A program made the translations under genes and the position numbers. Source: Acidobacteriota bacterium (lineage in GTDB: Bacteria; Acidobacteriota; Terriglobia; Terriglobales; Acidobacteriaceae). From it: 7,087 bases of DNA. A model generated the notes under the pieces. It had not been told where the DNA came from, searched no databases, and was given only the letters and a program-made list of their open reading frames with translations. The stretch spans positions 1 through 7,087 of the forward strand of contig JAJXXN010000032.1 of NCBI GenBank assembly GCA_021781075.1, given 5' to 3'. Positions 1 through 5,086 of this stretch are shown piece by piece (position 1 is the first letter of the stretch; every line of letters begins with the position of its first letter).

Positions 1-1
1 G

Positions 2-532
2 AGCGTCAACCTGGAGTTTGCGGGCATGGAGCTGGAATTGCGCGAGGGCGACGAGGTCGGGCTGTTGCCGCCGGTCTCAGGTGGCGCGCCGGGGCGGTTG
101 GCGCGGTTGACGCGCGCGATGATCCCGACCGCGCAATTGCTGGCCGAGTCCAAGGCAGGTGAAGACGGCGCCGTTGTCGTCTTCGAGGGCATTGTGCGCA
201 ACAACTCCCGCGGACGCGCCACCCGCTACCTGGAGTATGAAGCGTATGAAGAAATGGCCGCGCGCCAGATGCAGGAGCTTGTTGACGAGGCCATGCGCAA
301 ATTTCCAGTGCGCGAAATCAAGCTCATTCATCGGCTTGGAAGGGTCGAGATAGGCGAAACGAGCGTGCTGATTGTCGTCTCCTCGGCGCATCGCGGCGCG
401 GCCTACGAGGCCTCGCGCTGGTTGATTGACACGCTGAAATCGACGGTCCCAATCTGGAAGCGGGAGTTCTTTGTTGACGGCGCCGAGTGGGCCCCGGGCG
501 AGCCATTCCCGCCGGAACTGGAAATACGTTGA
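2..532 (+). CDS. moaX: MoaD-MoaE fusion, molybdopterin synthase (5'-truncated by window edge)
   Basis: The frame is open from base 2, so the gene begins before the window; the ATG at 26 is internal. Visible residues 1-28 are the tail of a MoaD-type sulfur carrier, ending in the hallmark PPVSGG with the diglycine encoded at 80-85. In free-standing MoaD the protein stops there and the last glycine becomes a thiocarboxylate. Here it runs on through a linker of about 12 residues into a full MoaE domain (about residues 40-165). MoaE signatures are an arginine in FEGIVRNN, HRLG, SAHRG, and the two catalytic-type lysines seven apart in DTLK...PIWKRE, matching E. coli K119/K126. Molybdopterin synthase inserts two sulfurs into cyclic pyranopterin monophosphate in the cytoplasm. 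Mycobacterial MoaX, a comparable fusion, is known to be cut after the diglycine; similar processing is likely here but is inferred. The missing part should be the first 50-60 residues of MoaD. Confidence 0.93.
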   Translation, partial: SVNLEFAGMELELREGDEVGLLPPVSGGAPGRLARLTRAMIPTAQLLAESKAGEDGAVVVFEGIVRNNSRGRATRYLEYEAYEEMAARQMQELVDEAMRKFPVREIKLIHRLGRVEIGETSVLIVVSSAHRGAAYEASRWLIDTLKSTVPIWKREFFVDGAEWAPGEPFPPELEIR

Positions 533-558
533 ACGGCGCAAACCGTCCCGTGTAAAAA
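529..558 (+). promoter_or_regulatory. Putative promoter for the VWFA gene, leaderless layout
   Basis: A -35-like TTGAAC (529-534, 4 of 6 to TTGACA) overlaps the moaX stop codon. It is separated by 18 bp from a -10-like TAAAAA (553-558, 4 of 6 to TATAAT). Transcription starting about 7 nt after the -10 would begin at or next to the ATG at 566, and no Shine-Dalgarno sequence lies before that ATG. The prediction rests on spacing and consensus only. Confidence 0.45.
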
Positions 559-565
559 TCGTCTC

Positions 566-1492
566 ATGGGCGTGATGAAGCTTTCAGTTTGTCTGCTGCT
601 CGTGTCCCTCGGCGCGCTGCCGCCGGCCCAGGCGCAGTCGCGGACCAAGCCCTATACGCTCACTGTGGACGTCAATCTGGTGAATGTTTTTGTCAATGTC
701 ACGGACAAAAACGGCGCGCTTGTCGGCGGATTGACCAAGGAGAACTTTGCCGTCACCGAGGATGGCCGCCCCCAGGAGATTGCCGTCTTCGAGCGGCAAA
801 CCCAGCTTCCGCTCAATATCGCACTGGCCATTGACACCAGCGGCAGCGTGCAGAAGGACATGGCCGTTGAAAAGGCCGCCGCGCTTGAGTTTGCCAAGAC
901 GGTATTGCGCCCCCAGGACCGCATGGCCGTCTATGATTTCGCCACCGAAGTGAGGGAACTCACAGCATATACCAACAAGCTGAACGTAATTAAGCGCGGT
1001 TTGGGCGCCTTGAAGCGCGGTGACGCCACGGCGCTCTACGATGCCATCTCGCTCGCCTCCGAGGGGCTCGCCCGCTATGACGGGCGCAAGGTGCTCATCC
1101 TGATTTCGGATGGCGGCGATACGGGCAAGAACACGACATACGAGCAGGCGCTGGCGGCGGCCGAACGCGGCGAGGTGATGATTTACTCGCTCATCGACGT
1201 GCCCATTGAGGCCAGCGCAGGGCGCGACATTGGCGGCGAACATGCCTTGATTACGCTGGCCGAGGAAACCGGCGGAAAATCCTATTACATCCATCAGACG
1301 GGCATGAAAGATGCATTTGCAAAGATCAGCGACGACCTGCGCACACAATATTTGTTGGGTTATTATCCGCGCAACCAGGTGCCGGGCATAGGCTTCCATC
1401 GCATCCGTGTCTCCATTCCGCACGCTGCCGAGGGCGCATTCATCATCCGGAACCGAACCGGCTATTTTGCCCAGCCGGTTACCAAAGAGTAA
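566..1492 (+). CDS. Secreted VWFA-domain protein, acidobacterial VWFA-related family
   Basis: This is a 308-residue protein with a cleavable signal peptide: a short basic start, a hydrophobic core at about 5-19, and an AQA-Q type cleavage site after residue 23. There is no lipobox, so it should be released into the periplasm or outside. Residues 31-80 form a beta-rich segment (VNVFVNVTDKNGALVGGL...FAVTEDG) typical of this family. A von Willebrand factor A domain follows from about 84 to 265 with a complete metal-binding MIDAS: D90, S92 and S94 in DTSGS, T155 in GDATALYDA, and D182 in ISDGGD. The ending (LRTQYLLGYYP..., FHRIRVSI, RNRTGYFA) is the recurrent tail of the acidobacterial VWFA-related family. 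An intact MIDAS suggests Mg2+-dependent ligand or protein binding, but the partner and role are unknown. Another in-frame ATG lies at 575; 566 is preferred because it fits a leaderless start. The gene sits 33 nt after moaX with no evident functional link. Confidence 0.88.
   Translation: MGVMKLSVCLLLVSLGALPPAQAQSRTKPYTLTVDVNLVNVFVNVTDKNGALVGGLTKENFAVTEDGRPQEIAVFERQTQLPLNIALAIDTSGSVQKDMAVEKAAALEFAKTVLRPQDRMAVYDFATEVRELTAYTNKLNVIKRGLGALKRGDATALYDAISLASEGLARYDGRKVLILISDGGDTGKNTTYEQALAAAERGEVMIYSLIDVPIEASAGRDIGGEHALITLAEETGGKSYYIHQTGMKDAFAKISDDLRTQYLLGYYPRNQVPGIGFHRIRVSIPHAAEGAFIIRNRTGYFAQPVTKE
1456..1480. repeat. Perfect 8-bp inverted repeat at the 3' end of the VWFA gene
   Basis: AACCGGCT (1456-1463) and AGCCGGTT (1473-1480) are exact reverse complements separated by 9 nt. 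They lie within the last codons of the VWFA gene and just ahead of the putative promoter of the phosphatase gene. No T-run follows, so this is not a standard terminator. It could be an mRNA 3'-end hairpin, an operator for the downstream gene, or chance in a GC-rich coding region. Confidence 0.35.
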
Positions 1493-1497
1493 CGGCT

Positions 1498-1503
1498 TAC
1501 AAT
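1498..1503 (+). promoter_or_regulatory. Putative -10 box (TACAAT) for the phosphatase gene
   Basis: TACAAT matches the -10 consensus at 5 of 6 positions and ends 6 nt before the ATG at 1510, which places the expected transcription start at the start codon. No convincing -35 was found at 16-18 bp. The GGAAG at 1504-1508 is only 1 nt from the ATG, too close to act as a normal Shine-Dalgarno sequence, so a leaderless start is the simplest reading. Confidence 0.4.
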
Positions 1504-1509
1504 GGAAGC

Positions 1510-2388
1510 ATGGGCGATCAATTGCAGTGGGTGCCGCAGGCGGGAATAATTGCCCGCGAAGCCGGGGCGCAACTCATGGAGTTCTTCCGCGGAGGCGTTG
1601 CCACCGAATACAAGGGCGAAGCGGATTTGGTGACGGTTGCCGACCGCACCGTGGAGGCGTTGCTGCGTGAGCGGCTGACGCAGTCCTTTGCAGGCCACGG
1701 GATCTATGGCGAAGAGGGTACGCGCCAGGGCTTGGAGAATGAGTTTCGATGGTATGTGGACCCGCTCGACGGCACGACAAACTTTGCCCATGGTTTTCCG
1801 CAGTTTTGCGTCTCCATGGGCCTGGAACAACGCCCTGCGGGGCTGGCGCCTGACAAGGACGGCCAGTTGGTGGCTGCTGTGATTTATGACCCGACCCGCG
1901 ATGAATTGTTTACCGCCGAGCGGGGCAGGGGTGCAAGCCTGAACGGCCATGCGATGCGGGTTTCAAAAACGGCTACCCTAGGAGAGGCGCTTCTCGCAAC
2001 CGGTTTCCCCAGTCGCAAGCGCCATCAGAACCCGAACATTCATTTTTATCATGAGCTATCATTGCGGACCCACGGGATCCGGCGCGCAGGTTCCGCGGCG
2101 CTCGACCTCGCCTATGTGGCTGCGGGCCGCATCGATGCATTTTGGGAGTTCAATCTGAACCCCTGGGACACGGCTGCCGGCATCTTGCTGGTGGAAGAGG
2201 CAGGCGGCAACGTGACCGATTTTTATGGCGGACAGTATGCATTGAAAAGCCATGAGATTCTGGCCACCAACGGAGAAATCCACGCGGAATTGCTGGCGGT
2301 TTTTGAGCAATTGTTTGCCGGCAGGGAACTTGACCCGTTGCCAAGCCCGCAGGAATACGCGGCGCGGCGTAGAGCCGGGTCCAATTGA
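1510..2388 (+). CDS. Inositol monophosphatase family protein (SuhB-like)
   Basis: This is a 292-residue cytosolic phosphatase of the Mg2+/Li+-sensitive IMPase fold. Metal-site residues are all present: E68 in IYGEEG, the signature VDPLDGTTNFAHG with D84, D87 and T89 (equivalent to human D90, D93, T95), and D220 in PWDTAAGILLVEEAGG. The N-terminal KGEADLVTVADRTVE motif is also typical. The family hydrolyses inositol-1-phosphate and related sugar or nucleotide phosphates such as fructose-1,6-bisphosphate or 3'-phosphoadenosine 5'-phosphate. The sequence does not decide between these, and bacterial SuhB also has ribosome-biogenesis roles. The length is slightly above the usual 260-270, because of a loop at about 108-119 (RPAGLAPDKDGQ) and a basic C-terminal tail after residue 275. 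It begins 17 nt after the VWFA gene. The start at 1510 is the only ATG upstream of the conserved region in this frame. Confidence 0.93.
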   Translation: MGDQLQWVPQAGIIAREAGAQLMEFFRGGVATEYKGEADLVTVADRTVEALLRERLTQSFAGHGIYGEEGTRQGLENEFRWYVDPLDGTTNFAHGFPQFCVSMGLEQRPAGLAPDKDGQLVAAVIYDPTRDELFTAERGRGASLNGHAMRVSKTATLGEALLATGFPSRKRHQNPNIHFYHELSLRTHGIRRAGSAALDLAYVAAGRIDAFWEFNLNPWDTAAGILLVEEAGGNVTDFYGGQYALKSHEILATNGEIHAELLAVFEQLFAGRELDPLPSPQEYAARRRAGSN

Positions 2389-2465
2389 TTGTTTATGCCG
2401 GCCTGGTTTTTTCCGCATTGCGGAATGAGGGTGGGGGCGGAAGTGGCAACAGGCAGGGGGTTTTG

Positions 2466-2474
2466 TGCTATTCT
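2466..2474 (+). promoter_or_regulatory. Putative extended -10 promoter of the ferredoxin gene
   Basis: TGC followed by TATTCT is an extended -10 element (TGn plus a hexamer matching 4 of 6). The nearest -35-like sequence is the weak GTGGCA at 2443-2448, with a rather long 20-bp spacer. Transcription would start near 2481 and give a leader of about 32 nt holding GGAG at 2499-2502, 10 nt before the ATG at 2513. Unlike its left neighbours, this gene therefore appears to have a conventional leader. Confidence 0.4.
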
Positions 2475-2512
2475 CAGCACGAGCAAAACTCTCTTTTCGG
2501 AGCGAATTCCAA

Positions 2513-2773
2513 ATGGCATACGTGATTGCAGAACCCTGTATCGGCACCAAGGACACCGCCTGCGTGGACGCCTGTCCCGTCGATTGCATCCACCCCAAAA
2601 AGGACGAAGGCAGCTACGGTGAAACCGAACAGCTCTTCATCGATCCCGCCGAGTGCATCGATTGCGGCGCCTGCCTGCCGGCTTGCCCTGTCTCGGCAAT
2701 CTTCGCGCAAGACGACCTGCCGGAAAAATGGGCGCACTTCGCCGAGAAGAACGCCACACACTACGGCCGCTAA
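2513..2773 (+). CDS. Small ferredoxin, seven-iron type ([3Fe-4S][4Fe-4S])
   Basis: This is an 86-residue acidic soluble electron carrier of the bacterial two-cluster ferredoxin fold. Its cysteines are C9, C17, C21, C25, C48, C51, C54 and C58. The first group is spaced C-x7-C-x3-C, not C-x2-C-x2-C-x3-C, which is the seven-iron pattern known from Azotobacter FdI and Thermus ferredoxin. By that analogy C9, C17 and C58 hold the [3Fe-4S] cluster, C21, C48, C51 and C54 hold the [4Fe-4S] cluster, and C25 is free. The N-terminus (MAYVIAEPCIGTKD) and the ending (DDLPEKW..FAEKN) agree closely with the Thermus-type proteins. The frame is open upstream to an ATG at 2465, but 2513 is chosen for its Shine-Dalgarno sequence (GGAG, 2499-2502) and because homologues begin at M-x-Y/H-V-I. 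It is probably monocistronic, with its own promoter and a strong terminator. The redox partner cannot be told from context. Confidence 0.93.
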   Translation: MAYVIAEPCIGTKDTACVDACPVDCIHPKKDEGSYGETEQLFIDPAECIDCGACLPACPVSAIFAQDDLPEKWAHFAEKNATHYGR

Positions 2774-2833
2774 TCGGCATGTGGTTGTAGCAATGATTTG
2801 ACAGGCCAGCGGCACCGCCCAGCCTGAAAGATT

Positions 2834-2869
2834 CGCGCACCTTGCAATCGCAGGGTGCGCGTTTCATTT
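2834..2869 (+). terminator. Strong hairpin terminator downstream of the ferredoxin gene
   Basis: The arms 2834-2845 and 2850-2861 form a 12-bp stem (11 Watson-Crick pairs and one T-G) closed by the tetraloop AATC, followed at 2862 by TTTCATTT. This is a typical intrinsic terminator 60 nt after the ferredoxin stop. The - strand toxin remnant ends at 2902 and points toward the same hairpin, so it could once have served both converging genes, although the tract on the - strand side is less T-rich. Confidence 0.85.
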
Positions 2870-2901
2870 GCGGCGATACAGGGCCTTGAATCTTCCGGGC
2901 A

Positions 2902-3135
2902 TCAAGTCAAAAGAGTCATTCCCGTCTCGCGCGCGGCAATGCTGTCAAATGTCATCACCTTCTTGCAGCCTGCATCCACGCCGCATATTGTCACTAAACA
3001 ATCTGAATATTCCGCCTTGCCTTGCATGCAAAGATGAAGTGAATTTTCCACGAGGTCCCTGCGTTGAAACTGAATCACGGAAATGACAGGCAGAGATTGA
3101 ATGATCCGGGCAACTCCTTGGTGAAATGCCGGCAA
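2902..3135 (-). pseudogene. Remnant of a VapC-type PIN-domain toxin (C-terminal half)
   Basis: Read on the - strand, an open segment of 77 codons ends at a natural TGA (2902-2904). It begins right after two consecutive in-frame stops (TAG TAA), and its first usable codon is TTG. Its protein matches the second half of VapC-family ribonuclease toxins: a helix-turn segment (ARIIQSLPVISV), then QGKAEYSDCLV with the conserved acidic D, then AGCKKVMTFDSIAAR with the TFD acidic motif, and the usual GMTLL ending. The N-terminal part that carries the first catalytic aspartate (about 50-60 residues) is missing, and none of the three - strand frames upstream restores it. A VIDS tetrapeptide just before the stops may be a scrap of it. 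No antitoxin gene is visible. The piece therefore cannot form a PIN active site and is called a pseudogene. Assignment is by motif recognition; an alignment would settle it. Confidence 0.72.
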
Positions 3136-3194
3136 TTACTATGAATCAATTACATGTTTTCTATTTCCTTGCTTCCTGAAAGCCCTCACTGCCT

Positions 3195-3223
3195 TTGTCC
3201 CTCAGTCCCTCAGTCCCTACAAT
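3195..3223 (+). promoter_or_regulatory. Putative recO promoter with near-leaderless start
   Basis: TTGTCC (3195-3200, 4 of 6 to the -35 consensus) and TACAAT (3218-3223, 5 of 6 to the -10 consensus) are exactly 17 bp apart, the optimal spacing. Transcription would start about 3230, leaving 3 nt or fewer before the ATG at 3233. No Shine-Dalgarno sequence is present. The spacer consists of octamer repeats. Confidence 0.55.
3197..3220 (+). repeat. Three tandem 8-bp repeats in the recO promoter spacer
   Basis: GTCCCTCA occurs at 3197-3204 and again at 3205-3212, followed by the partial copy GTCCCTAC at 3213-3220. A degenerate related copy (AGCCCTCA) lies at 3181-3188. The array starts inside the -35 hexamer and ends inside the -10 hexamer, so copy-number change would alter promoter spacing by 8 bp. 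Confidence 0.8.
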
Positions 3224-3232
3224 CAAGCAAGC

Positions 3233-4006
3233 ATGTCCTCCCTCTCCTCTGAATGCGTCATCCTACGCACCTGGCCGGTTCAGGAGGCTGACCTCATTGT
3301 CAGTTTTTTCACGCGCGATTTTGGCAAGGTCAGGGGCGTGGCCAAGGCCGCACTCAAAAGCCGCAAGCGGTTTGGCGGCGCACTCGAGCCCATGACCCTC
3401 GCCCGTGCCTGGTTTGTCGAGCGCCCCCGTCAGGAACTCGTCCGCCTCGACCAGCTTGAAATCCTCCGCTCGCCACTCGCCGAACCCATCAACTACCTCC
3501 GCGCCGCCGTGTTGAGCTTCTATGCCGAAACCATCGAAGAAATCCTCCCCGAGCGCGACCCGCAAGACGCCGTCTTTCGCCTCACCAATTCTGTTTTAGA
3601 AGTAACAAGCACGGAGTGCTGGCTTCCACTCACTTATTTCTCGCTCTGGATGACGCGCCTGATGGGCTGGCTCCCCGAGCTTACCCGCTGCACCCTCTGC
3701 GCCGAGCCGCTCTCGCCCACCGACCCCGGCAACTTCCACGCCTTCGCCGACGGCCTCTTTTGCCGCACTCATTCCGGCCTCGGCCATCGTACCCTCTCTG
3801 CGGATTCCTGGCAGCTTGCCCAGCGCATCCTCCGCCAGCCCATCAACTCGCTTGCCGCTGAGGATTTCCCCCGCCGCCGCGCCGCCGACCTGCGCCTTTT
3901 CGCCCTGCAGGCCCTCGAGCGCCACCTCGAAAAACGCCTTCGCTCCGCCGAGGCCATCAACCGCTTGAACAGCGGAGTTGCGGCGATTCACACAGATGCC
4001 TGTTAA
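3233..4006 (+). CDS. recO: DNA repair protein RecO
   Basis: This is a 257-residue RecO, the RecFOR mediator that binds SSB and single-stranded DNA, anneals strands and helps load RecA at gaps. The N-terminal OB-fold domain (about 7-80) shows the family pattern ECVILRTWPVQEADLIVSFFTRDFGKVRGVAKAA, with the basic stretch KSRKRFGGALEP. A helical C-terminal domain follows. A zinc-finger site is seen as CTLC (C153, C156) and FCRTH (C177, H180), as in many RecO proteins outside the enterics. The length is normal for the family (about 240-260). The ATG at 3233 is the first in-frame start and fits the promoter; no Shine-Dalgarno sequence is present. The stop codon overlaps the extended -10 box of glyQ. 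Third positions are strongly C-rich (CTC, CGC, GCC), unlike the G-rich usage of the genes left of 2400. Confidence 0.95.
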   Translation: MSSLSSECVILRTWPVQEADLIVSFFTRDFGKVRGVAKAALKSRKRFGGALEPMTLARAWFVERPRQELVRLDQLEILRSPLAEPINYLRAAVLSFYAETIEEILPERDPQDAVFRLTNSVLEVTSTECWLPLTYFSLWMTRLMGWLPELTRCTLCAEPLSPTDPGNFHAFADGLFCRTHSGLGHRTLSADSWQLAQRILRQPINSLAAEDFPRRRAADLRLFALQALERHLEKRLRSAEAINRLNSGVAAIHTDAC

Positions 4007-4009
4007 AAT
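4001..4009 (+). promoter_or_regulatory. Putative extended -10 promoter for glyQ
   Basis: TGT followed by TAAAAT is a good extended -10 (TGn plus 5 of 6) and overlaps the recO stop codon at 4004-4006. No convincing -35 stands at the right distance, which extended -10 promoters can tolerate. The transcription start would be near 4016, giving a leader of about 27 nt with AAGAGAG at 4028-4034. Confidence 0.4.
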
Positions 4010-4042
4010 CGAACAAAAGCCCAACCCAAGAGAGTCTTGCCC

Positions 4043-4993
4043 GTGCCCTCACAAATCAAATCCACCACACCGCTGACCTTTCAGGAGCTTTTGTTCCGTT
4101 TGCAGGGATTCTGGGCCGAGCGTGGTTGCGTCCTCCAACAGCCATTTGACGTTGAAGTCGGCGCAGGCACCATGGCCCCGGAAACATTTCTCCGCGTCCT
4201 CGGCCCCCGCCCTTACAAAGTTGGCTACGCGCAACCCTCGCGGCGCCCCGCCGATGGCCGCTATGGTGAGAACCCCAACCGCCTCTACAAGCACACCCAA
4301 TTCCAGCTCATCCTCAAGCCCCCTCCGGTCAACGTGCAGGAGCTCTACTTGCAATCGCTCGAAGCCATCGGCATCGACCTCAAGCGACACGACCTCAAAT
4401 TTGAAGAGGACAACTGGGAGTGGCCCGCCGGTGGCGCGTGGGGCGTCGGCTGGCAGGTGATGCTCGACGGCCTTGAAATCACCCAGTTCACCTACTTCCA
4501 ACAATGCGGCGGCCTCGACCTCGACCCCATCTGCGCCGAGCTTACCTATGGGCTCGAACGCATCGCCGCGTTTTTGCAGGATGTGGATTCGATCTACGAC
4601 ATTGTGTGGGCGCGTGACCCCGAGACCGGCGCGACGGTGACCTACGGCCAGGTGCGGCTTGAGGAAGAGTTGCAGCTCTCCGTGTACAACTTTGAGTACG
4701 CCGAGATCGACAAGCTCTGGGAGCACTTCCGCCTTTACGAAGCCGAAGCCACTGCCCGCCTCGACGAGGCCAAAAAACTCTTCGCCGACGAGAAGGCCCC
4801 GGCCACGGAGAAGCACCGCTTCCCGCTCCTCGCCGTTTACGAACTTGCCCTCAAGTGTTCCAACCTTTTCAACCTGCTTGACGCGCGCGGCGCGGTCAGC
4901 GTCACTGAGCGCGTCGGCGTGATTGGCCGCATCCGCAACCTCGTCGTCGGCGTGGCCAAGGCCTACGCAGCGCAGCAGTCGGTGGAAGTGTAG
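4043..4993 (+). CDS. glyQ: Glycyl-tRNA synthetase alpha subunit
   Basis: This is the catalytic subunit of the bacterial alpha2beta2 glycyl-tRNA synthetase, a class II enzyme that makes glycyl-adenylate and charges tRNA-Gly with GlyS. The 316-residue sequence shows the near-invariant opening (TFQELLFRLQGFWAERGC), GAGTMAPETFLRVLGP, the motif-2 region QPSRRPADGRYGENPNRLYKH, WEVGW-like WGVGWQVMLDG, EITQFTYFQQ, and motif 3 in the GLERIAAFLQ segment around residues 170-178. The length is close to the usual 290-310. There is no ATG start. TTG at 4037 and GTG at 4043 are both in frame; GTG is preferred because the purine-rich AAGAGAG (4028-4034) stands 8 nt before it but only 2 nt before TTG. It is followed after 93 nt by glyS, and the two are probably co-transcribed through the repeat pair that separates them. 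Confidence 0.96.
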   Translation: MPSQIKSTTPLTFQELLFRLQGFWAERGCVLQQPFDVEVGAGTMAPETFLRVLGPRPYKVGYAQPSRRPADGRYGENPNRLYKHTQFQLILKPPPVNVQELYLQSLEAIGIDLKRHDLKFEEDNWEWPAGGAWGVGWQVMLDGLEITQFTYFQQCGGLDLDPICAELTYGLERIAAFLQDVDSIYDIVWARDPETGATVTYGQVRLEEELQLSVYNFEYAEIDKLWEHFRLYEAEATARLDEAKKLFADEKAPATEKHRFPLLAVYELALKCSNLFNLLDARGAVSVTERVGVIGRIRNLVVGVAKAYAAQQSVEV

Positions 4994-5009
4994 CGACATG
5001 TTTTGAAAG

Positions 5010-5077
5010 GGCACGACTTCAGCCGTGCCGCACAAGAGCAACCAGGATCTTTCCGGGGGCTTCAGCCCCTGAGGGAA
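5010..5077. repeat. Paired palindromic (REP-like) element between glyQ and glyS
   Basis: There are two hairpins with a shared CTTCAGCC core. The first has arms 5010-5018 and 5021-5029 (GGCACGACT / AGCCGTGCC, 8 of 9 pairs, loop TC). The second has arms 5056-5061 and 5064-5069 (GGGGCT / AGCCCC, perfect, loop TC), with outer TTCC (5051-5054) able to pair with GGAA (5074-5077). The shared core and two-hairpin layout suggest a dispersed repeat family of the REP or BIME type. I recall similar elements in acidobacterial intergenic regions. No T-run follows, so neither hairpin is a good terminator. The right flank carries the probable glyS Shine-Dalgarno sequence. Confidence 0.65.
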
Positions 5078-5086
5078 TTGCAAAAA

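Larger units (their letters stand above)
2774..3232. other. Gene-poor interval between the ferredoxin gene and recO
   Basis: This 459-nt stretch holds the ferredoxin terminator hairpin, the decayed PIN-toxin remnant on the - strand, and the recO promoter with its octamer repeats. Short + strand frames starting at 2855 and 2868 lack any recognisable motif and overlap the toxin remnant, so they are not called. From 3136 to 3190 the sequence is AT-richer than its surroundings, and I recognise nothing in it. Confidence 0.6.

Noticed and set aside
584..1423. - strand open frame of 279 codons opposite the VWFA gene
   Set aside because: It is antisense to a gene with a signal peptide and full MIDAS motifs, and has no recognisable domain of its own.
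2374..2412. GCCGG ... CCGGC pairing followed by six T residues (2407-2412) as a terminator for the phosphatase gene
   Set aside because: The stem is only 5 bp with a loop of about 19 nt, and 4 nt separate it from the T-run, which is too weak to call.
2411..2425. Perfect 6-bp palindrome TTCCGC/GCGGAA with a 3-nt loop after the phosphatase gene
   Set aside because: The T-run precedes the hairpin instead of following it on the + strand, so it is not a terminator for the phosphatase gene. It is too short to assert as an operator without conservation data.
3046..3054. TTTTCCACG as a DnaA box supporting a replication origin near the skew switch
   Set aside because: It is a single site with two mismatches to TTATCCACA. 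There is no cluster of boxes, no AT-rich unwinding region and no dnaA or dnaN nearby.
2855..3086. Two short + strand open frames in the ferredoxin-recO interval
   Set aside because: There are no motifs and no ribosome site. They overlap the terminator hairpin and run antisense to the PIN-toxin remnant.
4049..5083. Long - strand open frame of 344 codons opposite glyQ
   Set aside because: It lies antisense to the fully recognisable glyQ and arises from the C-rich codon bias of that gene. Its N-terminal part is encoded by the intergenic repeat, and no domain is seen.
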